Source: Trinickia symbiotica (GTDB lineage: Bacteria > Pseudomonadota > Gammaproteobacteria > Burkholderiales > Burkholderiaceae). From it: 64,000 bases of DNA. Where the stretch lies: positions 124,001 to 188,000 of the forward strand of contig NZ_PTIR01000007.1 in the NCBI RefSeq assembly GCF_002934455.1, given 5' to 3'. Position 1 is the stretch's first letter. Each line of letters begins with the position of its first letter. Position numbers and translations under genes: made by a program. This document shows positions 9,563 through 18,209 of the stretch, one piece after another. The notes beneath the pieces were generated by a model. The model saw only the letters and a program-made list of their open reading frames with translations, was not told the DNA's origin and did no database searches.

Positions 9563-10055
9563 GGACACCGGCATCGTGCCCTCGAGCAGTTGCTTGATGA
9601 TCTCCTGCTGCTTTAGCGCCAGCCCGTCTCGGGCGGAAAACGACAACGATTAAAGAATCGGCACAACGTGCTAGCGATGTTTTGATCGCGATCCATAGGA
9701 TGGCGCGAGTGCCGGCGTAAAAGGTCTTGATCTGCATGATATGGAGGCGGATGACGTTGGCGTGCAATCAGCCGCTTCTGCTTACGCATTGCGGCCAGCC
9801 GCGTAGCGATGTTCGTCTTATGAGGACCGATAACGGACCGATGCAACTCCTTCCGTTTGTCCGAGAAATGAGGGAATCGCGACATCCGCGATGACCACTC
9901 GGGCAGACTTGCGCCTCAAGATGAAAACGGGCGGCAACGGGAGATTTTCGGTGAAGAACTGAAGTGGCTCATCTAAGGACTGCTGCGTCGATATTTGCGA
10001 TGGGATACCGAGACGGTGATTCGCGATTGCTAAGCAACTGGTGCGGGAGTTGGGC
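9563..10055 (+). other. Unassigned DNA between CDI modules 1 and 2
   Basis: About 490 bases without a credible gene. I see no match to cdiA, no inverted-repeat ends and no recognisable transposase, although the scattered short frames on both strands could be remains of a decayed mobile element. The first recognisable cdiA homology starts abruptly at 10056. Confidence 0.6.
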
Positions 10056-12162
10056 GTTGCGCGGAGCGGTGGTTGGCGGCAGGCAAGTGGTGGCCAATGT
10101 AGGCGGCAACTTGACGATCGAGAGTCTGCAGGATACGAGCACGTACCACAGCAAGCACGAATCCGTCAGCGGCAGCGTCACGGTGGGCTATGGGTTTTCG
10201 GGCAGCGCGAACTATGGTCAGCAGAAGATGGACAGCGACTTCGCGAGCGTGGCGGAGCAGTCGGGTATCAAGGCGGGTGACGGCGGCTTCCAGATCGACG
10301 TCAAGGGCGACACTCACCTGAACGGCGGCGTGATCACGAGTTCTGAGCAGGCGATTGCGGATGGCTTGAACAGCTTGACCACGGCGACGCTTTCGACGAG
10401 CGATATCGAGAACCGTGCGGAGTACAGCGCGAGCGGTTTCGCGCTAGGAGGCGGCTATAGCTCCGATGGTGGCGGCATGTCGCCACGAGGTGGCAAGGGC
10501 AATTTGACCGCTGGCGGTGTCGGCACGAATCAGCAGGGTCAGGCGACGACCGGTGGCGACAAAGTGCCGGGCAGCGATTTGCCGCGCTCGGGCAACTGGA
10601 GTGCTGTGCCGCCCGTGGTCATGGGGGCGTCGGGCGACGGTAGCAGCACGACGGTCAGCGGTATCAGCGGCGGGGCGATTCGCATCACCGACGAGGCGAA
10701 GCAGCAGGCGCTGACCGGAAAAAGCGCGGAGGAGACGATTGCAAGCGTCAATCGCGCCGTGACGACGGAGCGCGATGGAGCAAATACGCTGAAGCCGATA
10801 TTCGATGAGCGGGAGATCCAGGCAGGTTTCGAGATCGTCGGCGCGTGGCAGCGGGAGACGGGGGCGTTTCTCGCTAATCGAGCCAAGGAAGTCGATGCGG
10901 CGCAGGCAGCGGCGAACGACCCGAAGCTGACGCCGGAGGAGCGGGTACTGGCGCAGCAAAAGGCGGATGACTTAACGGCGGCTTGGGGGCCGGGTGGCAG
11001 TTACCGACGGGTGCTGACGGCGCTGACGGCGGCCGCGGGCGGAAATGTGACGGGCGGAGCCGAAGCGTTCACGCGGGATGCGGCGGTGAGCTATCTCCAA
11101 GGCTTGGCGGTGAGCGAGGCGAAGGAGTTGGCCAACCGGCTCGGGGAAGGGACGCCGGAGGCCGAAGCGGCGCGCGCGGCGTTGCACGCGATCGTGGGAT
11201 GCGCCGGAGCGGCTGCGAGCACTCAGACGTGCAACGCGGGCGCGATGGGGGCGGCGGCCAGTTCGGTGCTGGGCTCGCTGCTTGGGCCGACGACGGGGCT
11301 CAGCGCGCAGGAGAAGGAGGTGCAGACAAATCTGGTCACGTCGTTTGTCGCGGGTGTAGCAGGCGTGATGGGCGATCCGGTGACAGCCGCGAACGCGGCG
11401 GGCACGGAGGGGTTATATAACCGGCAGTTGAATGACGAGGAGCGGGAGCAGGCGAAGCGGCTTTCCGCACTGGCTAAGGAACGGGGCCTGACTTATACCG
11501 AAGCCGATATCAAGAACCAGCAGGCGCTGATGAACCTCGCCATCGACGGAAAGACGTACTATGGCGACAACCAAGTCGCGACGGGCAGCAAGCCACAGGA
11601 CGGGACGGACTGGAACTACTACGGGCAGAACGTAGAGGGCGAGTCGGTGTGGGTGCAGAACGTGCAACGAGGGGATCCCGACTTGCAGGCGTTCATCGCG
11701 AACAACACGAATGGCAAGACGGCAAACGGCATGACGTATGAGGCGACGATCATCGGCTCGAATCCGGGGCTGTTCAGACTGCCGGATTTTGTGAACTTCC
11801 AGGTCGATTATTTCGTGGGCAGCGCGTGGGGAAGCTTCTCGCGTGACGGCAATTCCTACTTTGGCTACGGCGTGAACAAAGCGCTACCGAACTCCGTCAA
11901 CGCATCAGCGAGCGCACAATTTGGTTGGCTCAACAGATCGTCGGTCATTCCCGGCGAAACGAATAAGTTTTTGGCCGGCTACGCTGGGAGTGGTACCGTC
12001 GCATTCTCTGCTGTTGGAGGCGGAGTGGTGTATTCACCCGGAAATGGGACAGCAACGGTTCTCGGGGTTGGAGCCGGTGCAAACCTTGGCAAAGCTAAAA
12101 ACCCTGCATCGACCGGTATGGGGTACACGGTTGATAAAGGAAAAACTGGAATGGAGTGGTAA
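9964..12162 (+). CDS. Orphan CdiA-CT toxin, module 2, with a long FHA-2/pre-toxin block
   Basis: The open frame starts at a GTG within filler DNA; in-frame homology to cdiA begins at base 10056. Bases 10056-11428 reproduce the end of FHA-2 and the entire pre-toxin region of the main cdiA, including 'GTEGLYNRQL'. The following 240 or so residues are a different toxin. They contain 'LPDFVNFQVDYFVGSAWGSF', 'YFGYGVNKALP' and a Gly-rich end with 'GMGYTVDKGKTGMEW', a beta-strand-like pattern. From memory this resembles a toxin tip seen on other bacterial filamentous haemagglutinins, but I cannot name the family with confidence. No signal peptide or secretion domain is present, so the protein could not be exported by itself. 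A 40-codon gene follows after two bases. Confidence 0.75.
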   Translation: MAHLRTAASIFAMGYRDGDSRLLSNWCGSWALRGAVVGGRQVVANVGGNLTIESLQDTSTYHSKHESVSGSVTVGYGFSGSANYGQQKMDSDFASVAEQSGIKAGDGGFQIDVKGDTHLNGGVITSSEQAIADGLNSLTTATLSTSDIENRAEYSASGFALGGGYSSDGGGMSPRGGKGNLTAGGVGTNQQGQATTGGDKVPGSDLPRSGNWSAVPPVVMGASGDGSSTTVSGISGGAIRITDEAKQQALTGKSAEETIASVNRAVTTERDGANTLKPIFDEREIQAGFEIVGAWQRETGAFLANRAKEVDAAQAAANDPKLTPEERVLAQQKADDLTAAWGPGGSYRRVLTALTAAAGGNVTGGAEAFTRDAAVSYLQGLAVSEAKELANRLGEGTPEAEAARAALHAIVGCAGAAASTQTCNAGAMGAAASSVLGSLLGPTTGLSAQEKEVQTNLVTSFVAGVAGVMGDPVTAANAAGTEGLYNRQLNDEEREQAKRLSALAKERGLTYTEADIKNQQALMNLAIDGKTYYGDNQVATGSKPQDGTDWNYYGQNVEGESVWVQNVQRGDPDLQAFIANNTNGKTANGMTYEATIIGSNPGLFRLPDFVNFQVDYFVGSAWGSFSRDGNSYFGYGVNKALPNSVNASASAQFGWLNRSSVIPGETNKFLAGYAGSGTVAFSAVGGGVVYSPGNGTATVLGVGAGANLGKAKNPASTGMGYTVDKGKTGMEW
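10056..11428 (+). repeat. Long pre-toxin repeat copy, module 2
   Basis: This block is colinear with cdiA 5520-6892 at a constant offset of 4536 and differs only by scattered base changes. The open frame is maintained throughout. It is the longest homology available for recombination with cdiA in this locus. Confidence 0.93.
11429..12162 (+). other. Module 2 toxin-specific segment
   Basis: This is the part of module 2 not shared with cdiA or the other modules. It starts right after GLYNRQL with an acidic helical stretch ('DEEREQAKRLSALAKERG'), continues through 'TDWNYYGQN', and ends in a glycine-rich region. This marks the exchangeable toxin cartridge. Confidence 0.8.
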
Positions 12163-12164
12163 TT

Positions 12165-12287
12165 ATGCTGAGTTTCCCAGGTCAGGTACCTGAAACGCGA
12201 GCACAAAAAATCGTCTGGTGGAGTTGCTTCACCGCGATGATGACCTTCATCGTGTACGTGCTACTCAAGAATCTCTTGTTCCGTTGA
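12165..12287 (+). CDS. Small one-helix membrane protein, candidate immunity for module 2
   Basis: The ATG lies two bases after the module 2 toxin stop, with GGAG about seven bases upstream. The product has 40 residues: a polar start (MLSFPGQVPETRAQK) and one hydrophobic helix ending 'FIVYVLLKNLLFR'. Position and spacing are those of a cdiI gene, but it is very short, so it may be a truncated or minimal immunity protein. Its 3' end (12245-12289) recurs at 13021-13065 behind module 3. Confidence 0.5.
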   Translation: MLSFPGQVPETRAQKIVWWSCFTAMMTFIVYVLLKNLLFR

Positions 12288-12289
12288 AG
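12245..12289 (+). repeat. Immunity-gene tail repeat, first copy
   Basis: The 45 bases encode FIVYVLLKNLLFR-stop plus two bases. The copy at 13021-13065 differs at three positions (TAC/TAT, CTA/GTC). Confidence 0.93.
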
Positions 12290-12328
12290 AGCCGGACGTC
12301 CAGGCGCTAAGAAATATGCAACGCAGCC

Positions 12329-13003
12329 GTGGGGGCGGCGGCCAGTTCGGTGCTGGGCTCGCTGCTCGGGCCGACGACGGGGCTCAGCGCGCAGGAGAAG
12401 GAGGCGCAGACAAATCTGGTCACGTCGTTTGTCGCGGGTGTAGCAGGCGTGATGGGCGATCCGGTGACAGCCGCGAACGCGGCGGGCACGGAGGGGTTGT
12501 TTAATCGGCAGCTTCCTGAAGGGGAAAAGCGCGTCGCGACGCACTTGGCCGAGAGGAGTGCAGGCAAGTACACGCGGGAAGAGATCGAGGAGCAGATGCG
12601 CGGCATGGGCGTGACGGTCAACGACGAGCATGAATCAGGTGCACCGGCCACGTTGATTGGTGAAACACCCATTGACTCGGGAGCGCGGTGGATCTCCGGT
12701 GGGGCGACGTCTGACGAGCAACGCCTGGAATTGGCGCGTGGACTGAACGAATGGGCCAGCGACAACTTCGACCGCGCTTACTCCACAAGTGGGGACACAA
12801 CAGGAGCAATGGTTCAATTGTATCTGATTAAGCAAAATGCGCCTTCGCCTTACGCTGCATCATTCAATGAAAATCACAAGAAGGCGAGGTGGAATCTGGT
12901 CATGGCCAAGCGGCAAGGCTGTGATGTGTCAAGTTATCCGCTGCTGCCGATTCACGAATTTAAGAGGAGATTGCGTCGAATGAAGGACGCGCAGTCGAGA
13001 TGA
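12329..13003 (+). CDS. Orphan CdiA-CT fragment, module 3
   Basis: The frame opens at a GTG inside the copied pre-toxin (GAAASSVLGSLLGPTTGLSA) and runs through 'GTEGLFNRQL'. The 162 or so residues after the junction are unrelated to the other toxins. They are hydrophilic and contain 'YTREEIEEQMRGMG', 'ARWISGG', 'EWASDNFDRAY' and a basic C-terminus 'EFKRRLRRMKDAQSR'. Without a hydrophobic region this tip would be predicted to act in the cytoplasm, but I recognise no catalytic motif. The 5' part of the pre-toxin copy (about 12303-12330) carries small indels against cdiA. No start signal is visible. It may be a silent cartridge or a decaying one, since no full immunity gene follows. Confidence 0.6.
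   Translation: MGAAASSVLGSLLGPTTGLSAQEKEAQTNLVTSFVAGVAGVMGDPVTAANAAGTEGLFNRQLPEGEKRVATHLAERSAGKYTREEIEEQMRGMGVTVNDEHESGAPATLIGETPIDSGARWISGGATSDEQRLELARGLNEWASDNFDRAYSTSGDTTGAMVQLYLIKQNAPSPYAASFNENHKKARWNLVMAKRQGCDVSSYPLLPIHEFKRRLRRMKDAQSR
12331..12514 (+). repeat. Pre-toxin repeat copy, module 3
   Basis: This segment matches cdiA 6711-6894 at a constant offset of 5620 and ends at GLFNRQL, where similarity stops. It is the shortest of the three downstream copies. Confidence 0.9.
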
Positions 13004-13015
13004 GGGTGCGTTGGG

Positions 13016-13063
13016 ATGAGCTTCATCGTGTATGTGGTCCTCAAGAATCTCTTGTTCCGTTGA
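13016..13063 (+). pseudogene. Remnant of an immunity gene behind module 3
   Basis: The reading frame ATG-AGC-TTC encodes MSFIVYVVLKNLLFR, almost identical to the last 15 residues of the 40-residue protein at 12165-12287. The upstream part of that gene is absent; module 3 toxin sequence sits there instead. An alternative 23-codon frame overlaps the toxin stop as ATGA at 13000, but it reads the same DNA in a different frame and looks fortuitous. Confidence 0.7.
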
Positions 13064-13065
13064 AG
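13021..13065 (+). repeat. Immunity-gene tail repeat, second copy
   Basis: Second copy of the 45-base repeat at 12245-12289, with three substitutions. It marks the right edge of recognisable CDI-derived DNA. Confidence 0.93.
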
Positions 13066-13586
13066 CATTGAAACATCGACCCCGGCGGATGCCGGGTTGG
13101 TGGGCGTTGCCATGGGAGTGTCGAAGTTTATTCCGCCGAGCACGATTCCGTCATAAGTATGGAGCGGCCGAGGACGCCTCGCGGCGTGAGCCACGCCGCC
13201 ATTGAGATGGAGCAAGGTCCTCCACTATCGTCTTGCAACGACGGTAGCCCCCTCCCACGCCCACCCCCATCCTGCGGTAGAATCGCATTTCGATACACCC
13301 TGGACCGGAAAATGCGCTGGCAACCTCGGACCGCCCACTTGATCCCCGCACCGCGAGAAGCGCGCCCCGCGGCGGAGCGGCACGTCCGTCACGGACGATC
13401 GTGGCCGGTGTGAGACGCTGCTTGCGAGGGCTCGCCGGCGCCCGCCGTGCGATGGCCGTTCGCCTGACGAAGCCAAACTTTCCAGAAAATAGCGCGCCTG
13501 ATGCGCAATGCTCGCCGCGCGGTCGCTAAGTCGACTAGATCGACTCGATCGACGAGCGCGCGGCCGGCCCATCGATCCGTCCGACC
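13066..13586 (+). other. Boundary between the CDI locus and core genome
   Basis: This stretch of 520 bases has no credible gene. A weak GC hairpin (around 13080-13098, 'ccccggc' against 'gccggg') follows the CDI remnants. A TAGAAT hexamer at 13278-13283 in a context common for Burkholderia -10 boxes could be the promoter of the next gene, but no good -35 is present and the leader would be about 300 bases long. Short TCGACT-like repeats at 13531-13556 look like simple sequence. No tRNA, integrase or attachment repeat is seen. Confidence 0.6.
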
Positions 13587-16500
13587 ATGAACGCACCTCA
13601 AGTCTTCGATCCGAACGGCGCCGCCGCCGCGCTGGCTGCCGATCCCGAACCGCGCTTGCGCGAGATTCCCTACAACTACACGTCCTTCTCCGACCGCGAA
13701 ATCGTCATCCGATTGCTGGGCGAAGAAGCGTGGCAGGTTCTCGACGAGTTGCGGGCCGAGCGCCGCACGGGCCGCTCGGCCCGTATGCTCTATGAAGTGC
13801 TCGGCGACATCTGGGTCGTGCGCCGCAACCCTTATCTGCAAGACGACCTGCTCGACAATCCGAAGCGCCGCAAGCTGCTCATCGAAGCGCTTCATCACCG
13901 GCTGACCGAAATCGAGAAGCGCCGCCGAGCCGATCTCGTCTCGCATGACGACGTGGCCGGTCAGGAGCGCGCCGCGCGCGTCGAGACGCTCGTCGCCGCC
14001 GCGCGTCGTGCGGTCGAGGCGTTTGCGGCGGAGTTCGCCGAGACGGCGGAACTGCGCCGGCGCGCACTGAAAGTGCTGGGCCGCTGCACGCAGAAGGACA
14101 ACATTCGCTTCGACGGACTCTCCCGGGTCTCGCACGTCACGGATGCAACAGACTGGCGCGTCGAGTATCCGTTCGTCGTGCTGACGCCCGATACGGAAGA
14201 GGAAATCGCCCGCCTCGTCAAAGCCTGCTTCGAGCTCGGCCTCACGGTCATTCCGCGCGGCGGCGGCACGGGCTATACCGGCGGAGCGGTGCCGCTCACG
14301 CCGTTTTCGGCCGTCATCAACACGGAAAAGCTCGAACTGCTCGGCGCGGTCGAGCAGACCGAGCTGCCCGGCGTCGCGCGCAAGGTGCCGACGATTTTCT
14401 CGGGCGCGGGCGTCGTCACGCGGCGCGTGACCGAGGCGGCGGAGGCGGCCGGTTATGTCTTCGCCGTCGATCCGACCTCGCTCGACGCGTCCTGCATCGG
14501 CGGCAACATCGCGATGAATGCGGGCGGCAAGAAGGCGGTGCTCTGGGGAACGGCGCTGGACAATCTCGCCTGGTGGCGCATGGTCGATCCGGACGGCAAC
14601 TGGCTCGAAATCACGCGCCTCGAACACAACCTCGGCAAGATCCACGATATCGAGACAGCACGTTTCGAGCTCAAATGGTTCGACGGCGAGCATGCGCCAG
14701 GCGAGAAGCTCCTGCGCACCGAGACGCTCTCGATCGGAGGCCGGCGCTTCCGCAAGGAGGGGCTCGGCAAGGACGTGACCGACAAGTTCCTCGCCGGCCT
14801 GCCGGGCGTACAGAAGGAAGGCTGCGACGGCCTTATTACGTCGGCGCGCTGGGTGCTCCACAAGATGCCGGCACATACGCGCACGGTCTGTCTCGAGTTC
14901 TTCGGCCAGGCGCGCGAGGCGATCCCGAGCATCGTCGAGATCCGGGACTACCTCTTCGAGACCGCCAGGCGCGGCGGCGCGATTCTCGCCGGCCTGGAGC
15001 ATCTCGACGAGCGCTATCTGCGCGCGGTCGGCTATGCGACGAAGTCGAAGCGCAGTGCATTTCCGAAGATGGTGCTGATCGGCGACATCGTCGGTGACGA
15101 TGCCGACGCCGTCGCCGCCGCGACTTCCGAAGTCGTACGCATGGCGAACGGCAGGAGCGGCGAGGGCTTTGTCGCCGTCAGCGCCGAGGCGCGCAAGCGC
15201 TTCTGGCTCGATCGCAGCCGCACGGCCGCCATCTCCAAGCATACGAACGCGTTCAAGATCAACGAGGACGTCGTCATCCCGCTCGACCGGATGGGCGAGT
15301 ACACGGACGGCATCGAGCGCATCAACATCGAGCTCTCGATCAAGAACAAGCTGGAGCTCGTCGACGCGTTGGAGGCCTCCTTCAAGGCGGGCAACCTGCC
15401 GCTCGGCAAGACCGACGACGCCAACGAAATTCCAAGCGCGGAACTGCTCGAAGACCGCGTTCAGCATGCGCTCGAGCTGCTCGGGCGCGTGCGCGAGCGC
15501 TGGACGTTCCTGCGGGACAACCTCGACATGCCGTTGCGCGAGGCTCAGCATACGCTCGTGCAGCTCGGCTACGAAGCGCTTGCCGAGAAGTTCGCGGACC
15601 GCGTCGACGCCCAATCCGACGCGACTGTTTTCCACGTGACGCAGGATCGCACCGTGCGCGTCTCGTGGAAGCAGGAGATCCGGGCGGAGCTGCGGCAGAT
15701 CTTCAACGGCGGTGAGTTCAAGCCGATCCTCGAGCAGGCGCAGGCTATCCACAAACAGGTGCTGCGCGGGCGCGTCTTCGTCGCGCTGCACATGCATGCG
15801 GGCGACGGCAACGTTCATACGAACATCCCCGTCAACTCGGACAACTACGCGATGCTGCAAGTCGCCCATGCGGCGGTCGAGCGGATCATGAAGCTCGCAC
15901 GCTCGCTCGACGGCGTCATCTCGGGCGAGCACGGCATCGGCATCACGAAGCTCGAATTCCTGACCGACGACGAGATCGCCGAATTCCGCGCCTACAAAGA
16001 GCGCATCGATCCTCAAGGGCGCTTCAACAAGGGCAAGCTTTTCGCGGGCGCCGACCTGCGCAACGCCTATACGCCGAGCTTCGGGCTCATGGGCTACGAG
16101 TCGCTGATCATGCAGCAGTCCGATATCGGCGCGATCGCCGATTCGGTCAAAGACTGCCTGCGGTGCGGCAAGTGCAAGCCCGTTTGCGCGACGCACGTGC
16201 CGCGCGCGAACCTTCTCTACAGCCCGCGCAACAAGATCCTCGCGACCTCGCTCCTGATCGAGGCGTTCCTCTACGAGGAGCAGACGCGCCGCGGCGTGTC
16301 GATCAAGCATTGGGACGAGTTCAACGACGTCGCCGATCACTGCACGGTCTGCCACAAATGCGTGACGCCGTGCCCGGTGAAAATCGACTTCGGCGACGTG
16401 TCGATGAACATGCGCAACCTGTTGCGCAAGATGGGCAAGAAGAAGTTCAACCCGGGTTCCGCCGCGGGCATGTTCTTCCTCAACGCGACGAACCCGCGCA

Positions 16501-17648
16501 CGATCAATGTCGCGCGCACGGCGATGATGGGGGTCGGCTACAAGGTCCAGCGCTTCGGCAACGAGGTGGTCAAGCAGTTCGCGAAGAAGCAGACGGCCCA
16601 TCCGCCCGCGACGACCGGCAAGCCGCCCGTGGTCGAGCAGGTGATTCACTTCGTCAACAAGAAGATGCCCGGCAATCTGCCGAAGAAGACGGCGCGCGCA
16701 CTGCTCGACATCGAGGACAACAAGATCGTGCCGATCATCCGCAACCCGAAGACGACGACGGTCGATTCGGAGGCGGTGTTCTACTTCCCCGGCTGCGGTT
16801 CCGAGCGCCTCTTCTCGCAGGTCGGGCTCGCCACGCAAGCGATGCTCTGGGAAGCGGGCGTGCAGACCGTGCTGCCGCCGGGCTACCTCTGCTGCGGCTA
16901 TCCGCAGCGCGGCGCGGGGCAGTACGACAAGGCCGAGAAGACCGTCACCGATAACCGCGTGCTGTTCCATCGCGTGGCGAACACGCTCAACTATCTCGAC
17001 ATCAAGACGGTCGTCGTCTCGTGCGGCACCTGCTACGACCAGCTCGCGGGCTACGAATTCGACAAGATCTTCCCAGGCTGCCGCATCATCGACATCCACG
17101 AGTTCCTGCTCGAGAAGGGGATGAAGCTCGACGGCGTGAAGGGCGTGCGGTACATGTACCACGACCCGTGCCATACGCCGATCAAGACGATGGACCCGGT
17201 CAAGCTCGTCAACGAGCTGATGGGGGCCGGCAACGACGGCTACAAGATCGAGAAGAACGACCGCTGCTGCGGCGAGTCGGGCACGTTCGCGGTCACGCGG
17301 CCCGATATCTCGACACAGGTTCGCTTTCGCAAGGAAGAAGAGATCAGGAAGGGCGCGGCCAAGCTGCGCGCGCTGCCGATCGTCGACGCGGGAGCGGCCG
17401 GCAACGGCGCGGCTGCCAACGGCGCCGCATCCGACGGCGCGGCGAGCGGTGCCCACGGCCAGCCCGACATCAAGATCCTGACGAGCTGTCCGTCCTGCCT
17501 GCAAGGGCTTTCGCGCTACAACGAGGATGCGGACATCGAAGCCGACTATATCGTCGTAGAAATGGCGCGCAAAGTGCTCGGCGAGGACTGGATGATCGAC
17601 TACGTCCGCAAGGCCAACGATGGCGGGATCGAGCGCGTGCTGGTCTAA
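13587..17648 (+). CDS. FAD/iron-sulfur oxidoreductase fusion (DUF3683; GlcD/GlcF-like)
   Basis: A 1353-residue fusion predicted to oxidise a 2-hydroxy acid such as D-lactate or glycolate and pass electrons through iron-sulfur clusters to the quinone pool. In order: an N-terminal region matching DUF3683 (about 1-200), an FAD-binding PCMH domain (about 200-440, with '[14 protein letters not shown]'), an FAD-oxidase C-terminal domain (about 480-820, with '[14 protein letters not shown]'), two ferredoxin motifs ('[11 protein letters not shown]' near 857 and '[11 protein letters not shown]' near 919), and two cysteine-rich CCG domains ('CCGYPQRG' near 1101, 'CCGESG' near 1226). An Ala/Gly-rich insert near 1270-1290 interrupts the second CCG part. 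The layout equals GlcD fused to GlcF. Substrate cannot be read from sequence. It stands alone, followed after 82 bases by the HIT gene. Confidence 0.9.
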   Translation: MNAPQVFDPNGAAAALAADPEPRLREIPYNYTSFSDREIVIRLLGEEAWQVLDELRAERRTGRSARMLYEVLGDIWVVRRNPYLQDDLLDNPKRRKLLIEALHHRLTEIEKRRRADLVSHDDVAGQERAARVETLVAAARRAVEAFAAEFAETAELRRRALKVLGRCTQKDNIRFDGLSRVSHVTDATDWRVEYPFVVLTPDTEEEIARLVKACFELGLTVIPRGGGTGYTGGAVPLTPFSAVINTEKLELLGAVEQTELPGVARKVPTIFSGAGVVTRRVTEAAEAAGYVFAVDPTSLDASCIGGNIAMNAGGKKAVLWGTALDNLAWWRMVDPDGNWLEITRLEHNLGKIHDIETARFELKWFDGEHAPGEKLLRTETLSIGGRRFRKEGLGKDVTDKFLAGLPGVQKEGCDGLITSARWVLHKMPAHTRTVCLEFFGQAREAIPSIVEIRDYLFETARRGGAILAGLEHLDERYLRAVGYATKSKRSAFPKMVLIGDIVGDDADAVAAATSEVVRMANGRSGEGFVAVSAEARKRFWLDRSRTAAISKHTNAFKINEDVVIPLDRMGEYTDGIERINIELSIKNKLELVDALEASFKAGNLPLGKTDDANEIPSAELLEDRVQHALELLGRVRERWTFLRDNLDMPLREAQHTLVQLGYEALAEKFADRVDAQSDATVFHVTQDRTVRVSWKQEIRAELRQIFNGGEFKPILEQAQAIHKQVLRGRVFVALHMHAGDGNVHTNIPVNSDNYAMLQVAHAAVERIMKLARSLDGVISGEHGIGITKLEFLTDDEIAEFRAYKERIDPQGRFNKGKLFAGADLRNAYTPSFGLMGYESLIMQQSDIGAIADSVKDCLRCGKCKPVCATHVPRANLLYSPRNKILATSLLIEAFLYEEQTRRGVSIKHWDEFNDVADHCTVCHKCVTPCPVKIDFGDVSMNMRNLLRKMGKKKFNPGSAAGMFFLNATNPRTINVARTAMMGVGYKVQRFGNEVVKQFAKKQTAHPPATTGKPPVVEQVIHFVNKKMPGNLPKKTARALLDIEDNKIVPIIRNPKTTTVDSEAVFYFPGCGSERLFSQVGLATQAMLWEAGVQTVLPPGYLCCGYPQRGAGQYDKAEKTVTDNRVLFHRVANTLNYLDIKTVVVSCGTCYDQLAGYEFDKIFPGCRIIDIHEFLLEKGMKLDGVKGVRYMYHDPCHTPIKTMDPVKLVNELMGAGNDGYKIEKNDRCCGESGTFAVTRPDISTQVRFRKEEEIRKGAAKLRALPIVDAGAAGNGAAANGAASDGAASGAHGQPDIKILTSCPSCLQGLSRYNEDADIEADYIVVEMARKVLGEDWMIDYVRKANDGGIERVLV

Positions 17649-17730
17649 TAGGGGTGACAGGAGCCGAGGCGCGAGAGAATCGGGCGTTTCATCGAGGCCG
17701 CGATAATGCAAAAGACGCGAAAGGACGACG

Positions 17731-18159
17731 ATGGACTGTGCATTCTGCCGTGACGAAGGCGGGGTAGTGCTCTGGCAGGACGACGCCATGCGCGTCGTCC
17801 TCGCGGACGAGCACGATTACCCGGGTTTTTGCCGGGTGATCTGGAACCGGCATGTCTCCGAATTCTCCGATCTCGTGGCCGCCGAGCGCGACCGTCTCAT
17901 GCGCGTCGTCTATGCCGTCGAGCGGGCGCAGCGGCAAGTGCTGCAGCCGGTCAAAGTCAACCTCGCGAGCCTTGGCAACCAGGTGCCGCACGTGCACTGG
18001 CACGTGATCCCGCGCTTTTCGAACGACGCGCATTTCCCGCTGCCCGTCTGGGCGCCGCGCCAGCGCGGCGTCTCGGAGGCGTTGCTATCGTCGCGGCGCG
18101 CGCAGGCCACGCTCCTCGGCGACGCGGTTCGTCGCGAAATTGCCGGGGCGTTGGCATGA
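17731..18159 (+). CDS. HIT family (histidine triad) protein
   Basis: A 142-residue protein of the histidine-triad superfamily, which hydrolyse or transfer nucleotidyl groups. It opens with 'CAFCRDEGG', a zinc-site-like CxxC, and carries the triad 'HVHWHVIPRF' (residues about 90-99), the active-site signature. The start is supported by AAGGA seven bases upstream. The length fits a HIT domain with a short C-terminal helix. The physiological substrate is unknown. It lies between the flavin oxidoreductase and a DUF971 gene, probably in a loose operon leading to ubiE. Confidence 0.88.
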   Translation: MDCAFCRDEGGVVLWQDDAMRVVLADEHDYPGFCRVIWNRHVSEFSDLVAAERDRLMRVVYAVERAQRQVLQPVKVNLASLGNQVPHVHWHVIPRFSNDAHFPLPVWAPRQRGVSEALLSSRRAQATLLGDAVRREIAGALA

Positions 18160-18209
18160 AGGCCTGAACGGCCCGAACCCGAACGCCCTGAATTCCTATC
18201 GAGAAAGCC

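Noticed and set aside
9613-9885. Minus-strand frame of 90 codons considered as a transposase remnant
   Set aside because: No transposase motif or terminal inverted repeat could be recognised, so it is left as unassigned DNA.
13000-13071. 23-codon frame overlapping the module 3 stop as ATGA, considered as an immunity gene
   Set aside because: It reads the immunity-tail repeat out of its proper frame and has no hydrophobic or other recognisable character.
13531-13556. TCGACT/GATCGA repeats considered as an attachment or binding site
   Set aside because: Only two to three imperfect short units with no counterpart at the other edge of the CDI locus; probably simple sequence.
13389-17789. Very long minus-strand open frame opposite the flavin/iron-sulfur gene
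   Set aside because: It is the mirror of a clear conserved gene. The product is an Arg/Leu/Ala/Val-rich sequence without motifs, typical for the antisense of high-GC codons.
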